A program made the translations under genes and the position numbers. A stretch of DNA of 64,000 nt from NCBI GenBank assembly GCA_016794465.1, contig JAEUKA010000100.1, positions 62,001 through 126,000 of the forward strand. The letters are read 5' to 3'. Positions 44,129-52,638 of the stretch are shown piece by piece. Position 1 is the stretch's first letter. Each line of letters begins with the position of its first letter. The stretch is from Myxococcales bacterium (GTDB lineage Bacteria > Myxococcota_A > Polyangia > Palsa-1104 > JAEUJZ01). The notes below the pieces were generated by a model, which ran no database searches, was not told the DNA's origin, and was given only the letters and a program-made list of their open reading frames with translations.

Positions 44129-45412
44129 CTACGCGACCGTGTAAATTCGTCGCTCCTGGGTGTCGATGCCAGAGAAGCGCGGCGAGCGATCCGCCTGGCT
44201 CAGCGCTGCCCCAATCTTGGCCGACGACGGTAGCTCGGAGGGACGCTGATCGGCGCTGGCATCGTTACGGCGCAGCTCTTCATAGACCGGGATGGCCAGG
44301 CGCTGACGGTTGGCGAGAGTCGAATCGACGGCGGACTGGGCAATCTGAGCGGCAGCCGTTGGCAGAACGCGGCCAGCAAAAAACTCTGCGGCACAGCCCG
44401 AGCCATAGCTAAACAGGCCGATCCTCTTTCCGGCCAGCTCGGTGGCTTGGTGATACAGCAAGGACAGCAGTGCCAGATACAGCGAGCCGGTGTAGATGTT
44501 GCCGACCTGGGACGGTACCCGCAGCGAGGGCTCGACCTGCTCGGCGAAGCTCTTCTCGGCGGCTTCTTCACTCATGCCATCCAGCTGGCAGCGACGCTGG
44601 TGCGCCTTACGGGCCATCTTGCCGTACGGAACGTGGTAGCAGGTCCGGACCAGCGGCTCGTCGCTCTCACTCAGGCGCTGCCACTCCGCATAGGCCCCGG
44701 TCAGCGCGTCGAGGTAGCACTGCACCGAAAACTGACCGTCGACGAGCGCATCCTTGCGATAAAGTGGCCGCCAGAAGTCATGTACGTCCTGGGAAAAGCA
44801 GCCGGTGATGCCGGGCTCCAGCTCGACGAGGCGCGGATTCTCACTGATCAACATCGCGACGGCGCCCGCTCCTTGGGTGGGCTCGCCGGCTGAGCCGACG
44901 GAATAGCGCGCAATGTCGGTACAAACGATCAGTGCACAGCGGCCACGAGCCGATCCAGCCGCCAGCCAGTCGATCGCGTTAAGCAGACCAGCCGTACCGC
45001 CGAAGCAGGCATGCTTTGTCTCGAACACGCGGCAAGCAGACGGCAGCCCGAGCAAGCCATGAAGATAGGAAGCGATGGGCTTGGAGTGATCGACGGCGGT
45101 TTCGGTACCGACGATGCACAGTCCGATTTCCGATGGCGAACGACCGGCGGCTTGCAGACAGCGACGCGCAGCTTCCGTCGCCAGCGTGACCGGATCTTCA
45201 TCCGCATCGGCCACCGACATCTGCAGCACCCCGAGTCCTTGGGTGTACTTGGACGCCGGCACGCCACGAGCCGCTGCCAGATCGGCCAGATCGACATAGC
45301 CGCGCGGCACAGCAAAAGCCATCGCATCAATGCCGATCGAACGCCGGGGAGCCGCTGCAGCCGGTTGCGATGTAGGTGTGGTCGAAGAAATAGAGCGTTG
45401 GTCTTTGGTCAT
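44129..45412 (-). CDS. mvaS: Hydroxymethylglutaryl-CoA synthase
   Basis: A 427-residue thiolase-fold enzyme that condenses acetyl-CoA with acetoacetyl-CoA for the mevalonate pathway, or acts in beta-branching of polyketides. The catalytic triad is in place: Cys136 in ETKHACFGGTAG, His260 in CYHVPYGKMA and Glu72 in ADEDPVTLA. NIYTGSLYLAL and YGSGCAAEF are also typical. Length fits bacterial HMG-CoA synthases, with about 25 extra Ser/Pro/Ala residues at the N-terminus. ATG 45412 is preferred to the TTG at 45442. No other mevalonate gene or acyl carrier protein is adjacent, so it is probably a single-gene unit. Confidence 0.94.
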   Translation of the reverse strand: MTKDQRSISSTTPTSQPAAAAPRRSIGIDAMAFAVPRGYVDLADLAAARGVPASKYTQGLGVLQMSVADADEDPVTLATEAARRCLQAAGRSPSEIGLCIVGTETAVDHSKPIASYLHGLLGLPSACRVFETKHACFGGTAGLLNAIDWLAAGSARGRCALIVCTDIARYSVGSAGEPTQGAGAVAMLISENPRLVELEPGITGCFSQDVHDFWRPLYRKDALVDGQFSVQCYLDALTGAYAEWQRLSESDEPLVRTCYHVPYGKMARKAHQRRCQLDGMSEEAAEKSFAEQVEPSLRVPSQVGNIYTGSLYLALLSLLYHQATELAGKRIGLFSYGSGCAAEFFAGRVLPTAAAQIAQSAVDSTLANRQRLAIPVYEELRRNDASADQRPSELPSSAKIGAALSQADRSPRFSGIDTQERRIYTVA

Positions 45413-45680
45413 GCTGGGCGTGTTCAGCAAGGCAGGTGCCAAGCGCTCTGGCCCGGGCCGCGCACAGATCGCGAAAGGTTCTCAGTCGAAGAACAGCTCC
45501 GCCGGAAGTCTCATGGTCCGACCGTTTGACCGACGCCATTTGCGCATTCGCACCGAAGGAGCGCCGCCGCACGAGCGCACCGCCCCCTGTTCGTTTCCTA
45601 GTCTTTGAAGATAAGATTGACCTGGGGGCACAAAGCGTAGGATGCACGCGCTCGCACTTCATACGAAAGGAGCTGTGACG

Positions 45681-46184
45681 ATGAACCTACGAACTTTTTT
45701 TGCCCTGCTGGTTGCCGTGCCTCTTGCCGCTTGTGGCCAGGTCGCCGACCTGGATGCGGTCCCGCAAGCCAAGGTCGGCTGCGAGACGCCCACCGAAGCG
45801 CAGCTGAATGCCAGCGAAACGATGTTGCCGGGCCGGAACTGCATGTCTTGCCATGTCTCGTCTGGCCAAGCGAAAGACGAGCCGCTCGGAACAGGCGGGA
45901 CGGTCTATGGCGCGCGCAACACCAAGACCTGCAACACCGGTGGAGTCGATGGCGTGACGGTGGATCTGCTTGACCCGGCCGGAAACGTAGTCGCAAGCAC
46001 CAAGACCAATGCCGCTGGCAACTTTCACTTCCCGCCGACCGCCACCAACTTCAAGAACGTGTCGGCACGGGTTACCAAGGGCTCCATGACGATGAAGATG
46101 ACCACGCCCGTCGATGTCTCGGTGGGCTGCGCGACTTGTCATTGGGCCACTGGTAATGCGGGGGACCGCATATACATCCAATAA
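45681..46184 (+). CDS. Lipoprotein with two CxxCH motifs flanking an Ig-like domain (copy 1)
   Basis: A 167-residue lipoprotein (LAAC, Cys18). CMSCH is at 54-58 and CATCH at 150-154; between them is a carboxypeptidase-regulatory/Ig-like beta domain (GVTVDLLDPAGNVVAS, TNAAGNFHFPP). Two covalent c-type hemes are predicted if processed. The C-terminus ends GDRIYIQ. A tandem paralogue follows after 24 bp with the same layout. AAAGGAG at 45666-45672 is 8 nt before the ATG. The protein may shuttle electrons at the outer membrane. It is distinct from usual cytochrome c folds, where Met or His distal ligands follow the motif at fixed distance. Confidence 0.85.
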   Translation: MNLRTFFALLVAVPLAACGQVADLDAVPQAKVGCETPTEAQLNASETMLPGRNCMSCHVSSGQAKDEPLGTGGTVYGARNTKTCNTGGVDGVTVDLLDPAGNVVASTKTNAAGNFHFPPTATNFKNVSARVTKGSMTMKMTTPVDVSVGCATCHWATGNAGDRIYIQ

Positions 46185-46208
46185 TGATGACTGAAAGGAG
46201 TAGTCACT

Positions 46209-46823
46209 ATGAGTTCGCATCGTGGTAGGAAGCCGCTCGGTCGGCTGTTGGCGTTAGGCTTTTTCGTGTCTCTGTTGGGGGTGGGAGCTTGCGGAAACGA
46301 CGACGGACTGACGGTAACGGCCGAGGCCCAAGCCAGCTGTGCTGGTGAGGAGCCGACCGATGCCATGAAAATGGCTGGTGCCACGATGTTGCCGGGTCGT
46401 GTCTGCGGAGCTTGTCACCGGACCGGCGGCCAGGCACAGAACTCGCCGTGGACAGTGTCGGGAACGGTCTTTAGCGGCAAGAACTCGGCCTGTAACTCCT
46501 CAGAAGGGCTGTCCAACATCTTCGTCGAGATCCTCTACGGCCAAGATGATCCCCAAGGCGCCTACAAGGCTGGCGCCATTCAGCCCAACGGCAAGCTGAA
46601 GACCAACTCCGTCGGCAACTTCTATAGTGCCCAGAAGTTCGTTGCCCCGATCCGCGCCCGTATCTGCGAGACGGCGGGGGCAGACTGCAGCAGCGCCACT
46701 CGTGTGCAGACGATGACGCTCAAGGTCGGCGCTGACCCGGTCACTGGCGCCACCCAGCGAGTCGACTGCAACCTGTGCCACTACGCCAACGGGCAAGCAC
46801 TGACCCGCATCTATCTGCCGTAG
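46209..46823 (+). CDS. Lipoprotein with two CxxCH motifs (copy 2)
   Basis: A 204-residue paralogue of the preceding gene: lipobox GVGAC (Cys28), CGACH at 66-70, a longer Ig-like domain (about 85-175, IFVEILYGQDDPQGAY, KTNSVGNFYSA) and CNLCH at 187-191, ending TRIYLP. The shared pattern MLPGRxCxxCH, NxxGNF and (Y/W)AxGxxxxRIYxx shows a tandem duplication. The ribosome-binding site AAAGGAG with 8-nt spacing is the same as in copy 1. Co-transcription is likely because the gap is 24 bp. The domain between the motifs carries an additional Cys pair (152, 160). Confidence 0.85.
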   Translation: MSSHRGRKPLGRLLALGFFVSLLGVGACGNDDGLTVTAEAQASCAGEEPTDAMKMAGATMLPGRVCGACHRTGGQAQNSPWTVSGTVFSGKNSACNSSEGLSNIFVEILYGQDDPQGAYKAGAIQPNGKLKTNSVGNFYSAQKFVAPIRARICETAGADCSSATRVQTMTLKVGADPVTGATQRVDCNLCHYANGQALTRIYLP

Positions 46824-46990
46824 CTTCGCCGCTCCGCTTTGGTCTGTCGCTGCTCACTCGGCCATCGCCGTCGAGTGAGTATGACCCCGACCGACTCCTC
46901 CATACCGCAAAAGTCCGGCATCCCCAGAGGCACTCTGCGACGGAGGAAACCCCGCAACCCCAGAACTCCCTTGTGGTAAGCTGCTACCTT

Positions 46991-48409
46991 GTGGCGCAGC
47001 TCTACTCTCAGGCCCGCGAAGTCCTTCTGAAGCTCGTCTACTACGGGCCAGCCGGAGCCGGAAAGACCACGGCTCTGACCCAGCTGCACAAGCTGCTTCG
47101 ACCCGATGTACGCGGGCAGATCGTCTCGGTGAACACGGGGGCCGACCGCACGCTGTTCTTCGACTTTTATCCACCGCCGCCGCCACTGCTCGGGGCACCG
47201 GTCCATGCCCAGATCTTTGCGGGCTCGGGCAGTGTCCAGAATGAATCGACTCGACGCGCCCTGCTCGCGGGCTGCGACGGCGTACTTTTTGTTGGAGACA
47301 GTCGTTCCGGTCGCGAACCCGACAATGGCGCCGCACTGGAAGAGCTCCGGACCTGTCTGCTCGATCTTGGGATGCGCATCCAAGATGTGCCGATTGTAGT
47401 GGCCTGGAACAAGCGCGACCTGTCCGATGCCGTTGCGCTTTCGGAGCTGGAAACTGCGTTTGCCATCAACCGCTCACAGTCGCTGCCCATGATTGCTACG
47501 GCGGGTCAGGGCGTGTTCGATTCGTTTCGGATGCTTGCAACGGAGGCCTTGGCGAGCGCGCTGCGCAAGCGACCGGAGCTTGGCCAAAGTGCGTCGATGC
47601 CAACGAGCGATCACTCGTTTGGCAATGACATGGTGACCGCGCGACGGATGCTGGCGGCCCAAGAAGCCCAGCTGTCGCTGAAAAATCTGGTCGGTCGCTA
47701 CACACTCGATCAGCCGCTGCGCATCGATGAGTCGGCGCTGGTTCGCGAGCAAGCTGGGCGATCGCAGGAAGTCATGCCGGTGAGTGGACTGTCGGCGCCG
47801 CCTCTGCCGGGGCTGGAGCAGTCGAACGATGCGATCATGGCACTACGTATCGACGGTCAATCCTCGGCGGGGCTGGAAGAAGCGATCCGTCCCTGGGCGA
47901 GCCGTCCACCGCGCCCCACCTCTCCGCCCCCGGAAGTGACCGCAGCGCCGGGAAATGCTCGTCCGCTCGGGCCCTCGGCGCTCGATAAGACCATGCCGGG
48001 GGCAAGGCTGGCGCAGCGGAGCAAGCCACCACTGGCCACCCAGCCACCGAGGATGGAGTCGAGCAACCGCGACCAGGGGATCAGCATGCTGCTCTCACCG
48101 GGGACGATGCGAGCGCAGGTGCAAGAAATCGAGCGGCTGATCCAGTCGACTCAGTACGTGCAGGCGGTGCGCCGGGCGATCAGCATCTTCTTTTCGCTGC
48201 AAGTGAGCGACTCGACCCGTGATCCGGATGAAGGTCCGGCGTGGCGGGCGCTGGCGCTGGGACTGCCGGCTGATCGCTACCTGCGCTTTCGCCAAGCCGG
48301 CCACGGTGCGGAAAGCAGCAAATCGACCGTCGAAGATGCCATGTTTGCGCTGTTCTTTCTCATCGATGCGGTGATGCGTAAGGAAGCCAGCAGCAACCGC
48401 TCGGGCTAG
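46991..48409 (+). CDS. MglA-like GTPase with long C-terminal extension
   Basis: A 472-residue protein. Residues 1-195 follow the gliding-motility GTPase MglA: LKLVYYGPAGAGKTT (P-loop at 19-27), DFYPPPPPLLG near 58, ALLAGCDGVLFVGDS and NKRD at 140-143. The G3 segment reads FAGSG (76-80) where MglA has VPGQ, so the usual catalytic Gln is absent. The remaining 275 residues are Pro/Ser/Arg-rich with a helical C-terminal module (about 370-470, VQEIERLIQSTQYVQAVRRA). GTG 46991 aligns with known MglA starts; GTG 46973 is an alternative. Possibly regulates polarity or a trafficking step. Confidence 0.85.
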   Translation: MAQLYSQAREVLLKLVYYGPAGAGKTTALTQLHKLLRPDVRGQIVSVNTGADRTLFFDFYPPPPPLLGAPVHAQIFAGSGSVQNESTRRALLAGCDGVLFVGDSRSGREPDNGAALEELRTCLLDLGMRIQDVPIVVAWNKRDLSDAVALSELETAFAINRSQSLPMIATAGQGVFDSFRMLATEALASALRKRPELGQSASMPTSDHSFGNDMVTARRMLAAQEAQLSLKNLVGRYTLDQPLRIDESALVREQAGRSQEVMPVSGLSAPPLPGLEQSNDAIMALRIDGQSSAGLEEAIRPWASRPPRPTSPPPEVTAAPGNARPLGPSALDKTMPGARLAQRSKPPLATQPPRMESSNRDQGISMLLSPGTMRAQVQEIERLIQSTQYVQAVRRAISIFFSLQVSDSTRDPDEGPAWRALALGLPADRYLRFRQAGHGAESSKSTVEDAMFALFFLIDAVMRKEASSNRSG

Positions 48410-48498
48410 CTGCCCCAAGATTCCCAAGCAGTCCTCCGATGTGTCCGCGCGCCAAGCTGTGCTAAGAGGTGGCCGGTGCGTAGTCGAGGTTCGCTGCG

Positions 48499-49293
48499 GT
48501 GAGTCGAGGAATCGAGGTGTTCGAGGCGCTGGTAGAGGCGAGCGCTGCCGTCGAAGCGGTGGTGCTCTGCACGGTGATTCGGACCGCAGGCAGCACTCCG
48601 CGCAAACACACCGCCCGAATGATGGTTCGCGGAAGCGGCGTCATCGTCGGTACCATCGGTGGCGGTCGAGTCGAAAGACAGATCGTCGAGCATGCGCAGA
48701 GGCTGCTCGCACAAGGCCCTACAGCGACGAGCGAGCGCGTCCGATATCACCTTACCCACGAGCTGGCGATGTGCTGCGGCGGAGAGATGGAGATCCTGAT
48801 GGAGCCGATTTTTCCCGATCCGCTGGCGATCGTGTGCGGTGGTGGTCACGTTGCCAAGGCTCTCTTGCCCCTGCTGCCAGCGCTCGACTTTGCGCCGATT
48901 CTCGTCGAGGATCTTCCGGAGCTGGGCAGTCCCGAGCGCTTTCCGAACGCGCAGCGCATCCTCGACAGCTTCGATGTCCGTGACTGGACCGGGATTCCCC
49001 TCGACGAGCGCTGCTATGTCGTGGTGGTCACGCGCGAGCACTCCACTGATCAAGCCATCCTCGAGCAGCTCCTCGACAAGCCGCTGGCGTATCTGGGGAT
49101 GATTGGCTCACAACGCAAGGCGGGGACGTTTCGGCAGCGACTGCACAACAAAGGGTTTACCGAAGCACAGCTCGCCAAGCTGCACGCGCCGATTGGCCTA
49201 TCGATTGGGGCCGAGACACCGGCCGAGATCGCGCTGGCGATCGCCGCCGAGCTAACGGCCGTTCGCAGTGCCCGCCGCTCCGGGACGAGATGA
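48499..49293 (+). CDS. xdhC: XdhC-family molybdenum-cofactor insertion protein
   Basis: A 264-residue XdhC protein, a chaperone that binds molybdenum cofactor and helps load xanthine-dehydrogenase-type enzymes. The N-terminal domain has VIRTAGSTPRKHTARMMV and GTIGGGRVER, and CCGGEMEI; the C-terminal Rossmann part has IVCGGGHVAKALLPLL, VVVTREHSTDQ, YLGMIGSQRKAG and HAPIGLSIGAETPAEIA. Length and motifs are normal. Start is GTG 48499. The stop overlaps the next ATG (49290), coupling it to MocA. No molybdo-dehydrogenase structural gene is in the window. Confidence 0.92.
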   Translation: MSRGIEVFEALVEASAAVEAVVLCTVIRTAGSTPRKHTARMMVRGSGVIVGTIGGGRVERQIVEHAQRLLAQGPTATSERVRYHLTHELAMCCGGEMEILMEPIFPDPLAIVCGGGHVAKALLPLLPALDFAPILVEDLPELGSPERFPNAQRILDSFDVRDWTGIPLDERCYVVVVTREHSTDQAILEQLLDKPLAYLGMIGSQRKAGTFRQRLHNKGFTEAQLAKLHAPIGLSIGAETPAEIALAIAAELTAVRSARRSGTR

Positions 49294-49877
49294 GCCAGGC
49301 CCTGATATTGTGCGCCGGTTCGTCGAGCCGGATGGGTCAGCCAAAAGCGCTGTGTCCTCTCGCTGGACAGACAATTCTTGGCCGAATCGTCGCGACGCTG
49401 GCAGCGGTGGGCATTCAGTCGCCCCAGGTAATCGTCGCAGCTCCTCACGGAGACACCATCGCGGCGTGGCTACAGGCCCAGTCACTCTCGTCGGTGCAGC
49501 TGCGATGGAATCCTCATCCCGAGGACGGCATGCTGTCGTCGATTCAGTGCGGCTTGGCACAACTTTCACCGTCGCTCTCCGGCACGCTGCTGTGGCCGGT
49601 CGATGTGCCGCTCGTCAAGGCTCAGACGGTGCGGCGCTTGCTCGATGCCGATGCTGAGCGACTCGTGGTACCGACGTGCGGCGATCGTGGCGGACATCCG
49701 GTCTGGCTGCCGCAGGCACGCTTTGCCGAGGTCTTGGCGCTACCTCGTCAATCGTCGCTACGCGCGCATAGGCAGAGCCATCTACCCCTGCGAGTTGCCG
49801 TCGACGATCCGGAAATTATGTTGGACTTAGATACACCTGAGGAGCTGGCTCAGGCCGAGCAGCGGCTGCGGCGGTAG
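49290..49877 (+). CDS. mocA: MocA-like molybdenum cofactor cytidylyltransferase
   Basis: A 195-residue NTP transferase (MobA-like fold) with LCAGSSSRMGQPKAL at 7-21, the nucleotide-binding loop, and DVPLVKAQTV for the metal site; HPVWLP and LDLDTPEEL follow as in MocA. It would add CMP to molybdopterin for dehydrogenases of the xanthine oxidase family. The ATGA overlap with xdhC supports one cofactor-maturation unit. The segment is short of one strand compared with E. coli MocA but the active site is whole. Confidence 0.9.
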   Translation: MSQALILCAGSSSRMGQPKALCPLAGQTILGRIVATLAAVGIQSPQVIVAAPHGDTIAAWLQAQSLSSVQLRWNPHPEDGMLSSIQCGLAQLSPSLSGTLLWPVDVPLVKAQTVRRLLDADAERLVVPTCGDRGGHPVWLPQARFAEVLALPRQSSLRAHRQSHLPLRVAVDDPEIMLDLDTPEELAQAEQRLRR

Positions 49878-49911
49878 CCAACGGGACGTGGGGTCGATAC
49901 ACTCAGAAACT

Positions 49912-52428
49912 ATGCAGCGCGACGAGTCGCCCGTCCCCCACTTCGCCGCCGCCGATCTTCAGCTGGTCCAGCGCACAGTGGATCACGTGAGACGGCGCTT
50001 GCGCATCCAAGCCGCCGTGCGCGGTCTAAGCCACGGTCTGGTTGCCGCAGCGACGGTGATGCTGCTCGCGCTGGTCCTGTTTCGACTGGATGTGCTGTCG
50101 CGCAAGTGGCTGCTTTCGATCGCTTGGCTGTCGCCGATTGGTGTGCTGCTGACGACGCTGGGGCTGGCTCTGCGACGAATCGATCCGCTGTGGGTGGCGG
50201 CGCAGATCGACAAGAGTCATCAGCTGAATGATCGCTTGTCGTCGGCGCTACAGTTTGCATCCGGTCGCAGCTCCTTGGCCCCGACGGAGACTGCTCGCGG
50301 ACTGGCCGAGCTAGCCGTACAAGATGCGGCTCGAGTGGCCCGTGACGTGAAGCCGGCCCAGGCCGCGCCGTGGCAGAAACCGCCGCTTCTGCCGCTGTTG
50401 TGCGGGCTGATTGTGCTCAACGGCATCGCGTGGGTGATACGGATCGAGCGCAGCAAGCCTCCGACGGCAACGGTGACGACGGGAGCGAGTGAGAAGGCGG
50501 CAGCAACGCTGCAGATTGACCCCGAGCTGATTGGACCCGAGCGGGAAGAGCTGTTGCAGAAGCTGGCCGAGGCCGAGCAGCGAGGCGACCACGAGACGGC
50601 GCAGCTGCTCCGAGAAATGTTGGATTTGCTCAAACAAGTTGAGCGCGGTGAGCTGACCCGTCAGCAAGCGTTCGACCGCCTGAGTGAAATCGAGCAGCGT
50701 GTCCGCGAGGGCAGCGACGCGACACTGGCCGAGCTGCAAAAGCGACTGCGACAGGCCGGCAGTGAGCTGACCGAGTCGAAGCTGACCCGTGAGCTGGGCA
50801 AGGCGATGGTCAAAGAAGACCTCGACAAAGCGAAGGCCGAGCTCAAAGACCTGGCGGACCGGGCGCTGGACAAAGCTGCGACGGCGGACAAGCAGCAGAT
50901 GGCGGAAGCGTTCGAGCGTGCGGCGAAGGCGCTGTCGAGTCGTCCCGACGACAAAGCCAAGGCGGAAGCCGCCGATCCGTCGAGCCAGAAGGACGAGTGG
51001 CAGGCCAAAAACAAGACCGAGGAGCTGAGCCAGAAGCTCAATGCCCTGCGCGACGAAGAGCGCAAGCTCCGCGAGCAGCTCACGAAGAATCCGAAGGACG
51101 CCGAGGCCAAGCGCAAGCTCGACGAGCTGATGCAAAAAGAGCAGCAGCTGAGCGAGCAGCTCAAGCAGCAGCAGCAAGAGCTCCTCGACAAGCAAAAAGA
51201 GCAGCAAGCGCAAAAAGAGCAGCAGAAAAAAGAGCAAGAGCAGCAGATGAAGGAGCTGCGCGACGAGGAGCGGCGGCTCAAAAAGAAGCTGGCCGAAAAC
51301 CCGCAGGACGAGGAGAGCGAGCGACGGCTCAAGAAGACGCAGCGGCAGCTGGAGCAGCTGGAACGGCAGCAGCAAAGCGGCGCCGGAGGGGAGAGGCAGC
51401 TACAGCGGCTCGGAGACGAGAAGCAGCCCGAATACCAGAGCGAAGCGCGCAAGCTGATGTCGGAAATGGAGCGCGAGCAGCAAAAGTTCGAGGACGAGAT
51501 TCGCAAGCTCCAGGCCAAAAAAGAGCAGCTCGAAAAGGACATTCGCCGTCTGCAAGAACAGCTCAAGAAGAACCCGCAAGACAAGCAGGCGCAGCAAGAG
51601 CTAAAGGCCAAGCAGCAGCAGCTGTCCGAGGTCGAGAAGCAGCTGAAGGAAAAACAGGAAGCGCAGCAGCAGATGAAGCAGCTTCAGCGCGATCTGCAGC
51701 AGGCGGCCGAGCGGATGCGTCAGTCGATGGAAAAGATGACGCCGGAGCAGCGGCAGTCGATGGAGGAGCTGGCGCGGGACCTGTCTCGCTACCAAGACGA
51801 GGTCCGCAAGCTGGCCAAGCAAAAACAGGGGCAGAAGCAAAACATCGTCACGCTCGATGAATTGAAGCAATTGCTGCGGCGGCTCGGACGGAGCGGCCAA
51901 GGCCAGGGCCAAAGTCAAGGCCAAAAGGACATGCAGGACTTCAAAAAGCGCGCGAGCGGCCAAGGGGATGGCGATGGACAGACCATGGTCCTCGGTGGTG
52001 GTGGGCAGGACGGTCAGTCGACGATCGTGCTGCTGCCGGGCCAGAGCCAGCCAGGTCCAGGTCAGTCGGGTCAAGGGCAAGGCGGCGGCGGAGACAAGGG
52101 CAACCAAAATGGGCAAGGCGGTCCGGGTCAAGGTCCATCGGGTGACCGGCCCGGCCAGAGCCACGATCCGAACTTTCTCGGTGATGTGACCCAGATCGAG
52201 AGCAAGCGCCGCCTGACCCGGGTGTACGGCAAGGAAGGTGCGGGGCCTACTCGCTCGCAGACCATCTTGGGCGCAGCGGAAAAGGGCTTTGCTACCGAGT
52301 CGTATCGCAAGGTCTACGGCGACTACACGGCGGTGTCCGAGCAGGCGATGTCGAAGCAGCGGGTGCCGCCCGGCTATCGCTTTTACGTCAAGCGCTACTT
52401 CCAGATGATCAAGCCGCGTGGCCAATAG
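49912..52428 (+). CDS. Membrane-anchored Gln-rich coiled-coil protein (DUF4175-like)
   Basis: An 838-residue protein. Two membrane segments near residues 48-70 and 75-95 and a third near 165 place a cytoplasmic or periplasmic rod beyond. Residues 200-670 are almost unbroken coiled coil rich in Gln, Glu, Lys and Arg (LKQQQQELLDKQKEQQAQK). Residues 670-760 are Gly/Gln-rich (GQGQGQSQGQK, GPGQSGQGQGGGG). The last 60 residues are conserved-looking: ESYRKVYGDYTA and GYRFYVKRYFQMIKP, as in large DUF4175-like proteins. GTG 49888 is an alternative start. It begins 34 bp behind mocA but is probably unrelated in function. Confidence 0.82.
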   Translation: MQRDESPVPHFAAADLQLVQRTVDHVRRRLRIQAAVRGLSHGLVAAATVMLLALVLFRLDVLSRKWLLSIAWLSPIGVLLTTLGLALRRIDPLWVAAQIDKSHQLNDRLSSALQFASGRSSLAPTETARGLAELAVQDAARVARDVKPAQAAPWQKPPLLPLLCGLIVLNGIAWVIRIERSKPPTATVTTGASEKAAATLQIDPELIGPEREELLQKLAEAEQRGDHETAQLLREMLDLLKQVERGELTRQQAFDRLSEIEQRVREGSDATLAELQKRLRQAGSELTESKLTRELGKAMVKEDLDKAKAELKDLADRALDKAATADKQQMAEAFERAAKALSSRPDDKAKAEAADPSSQKDEWQAKNKTEELSQKLNALRDEERKLREQLTKNPKDAEAKRKLDELMQKEQQLSEQLKQQQQELLDKQKEQQAQKEQQKKEQEQQMKELRDEERRLKKKLAENPQDEESERRLKKTQRQLEQLERQQQSGAGGERQLQRLGDEKQPEYQSEARKLMSEMEREQQKFEDEIRKLQAKKEQLEKDIRRLQEQLKKNPQDKQAQQELKAKQQQLSEVEKQLKEKQEAQQQMKQLQRDLQQAAERMRQSMEKMTPEQRQSMEELARDLSRYQDEVRKLAKQKQGQKQNIVTLDELKQLLRRLGRSGQGQGQSQGQKDMQDFKKRASGQGDGDGQTMVLGGGGQDGQSTIVLLPGQSQPGPGQSGQGQGGGGDKGNQNGQGGPGQGPSGDRPGQSHDPNFLGDVTQIESKRRLTRVYGKEGAGPTRSQTILGAAEKGFATESYRKVYGDYTAVSEQAMSKQRVPPGYRFYVKRYFQMIKPRGQ

Positions 52429-52638
52429 GCGCCGAGCAGCGGTCCGTGCCTGGGAAGCCGGGAAAATCCCACGAAATCAGGCGCAGATCCTGAGAGACGC
52501 GCTGACCTTACCGTCGGACTTGACACCCGACCGGAGCATCCGGCATGTTGCCCTATCAGGCTGCTGCACTTCGCTTTTGACCGCCGAGAATCGACGCAAC
52601 CCATCGCTGCGGTGAGGCATCAGCTTCAGGAAATTGTG

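Noticed and set aside
50311..51375. 354-residue Leu-rich minus-strand frame that looks like a membrane protein
   Set aside because: Leu runs are the reverse complement of CAG/AAG-type codons in the Gln/Lys-rich coiled coil.
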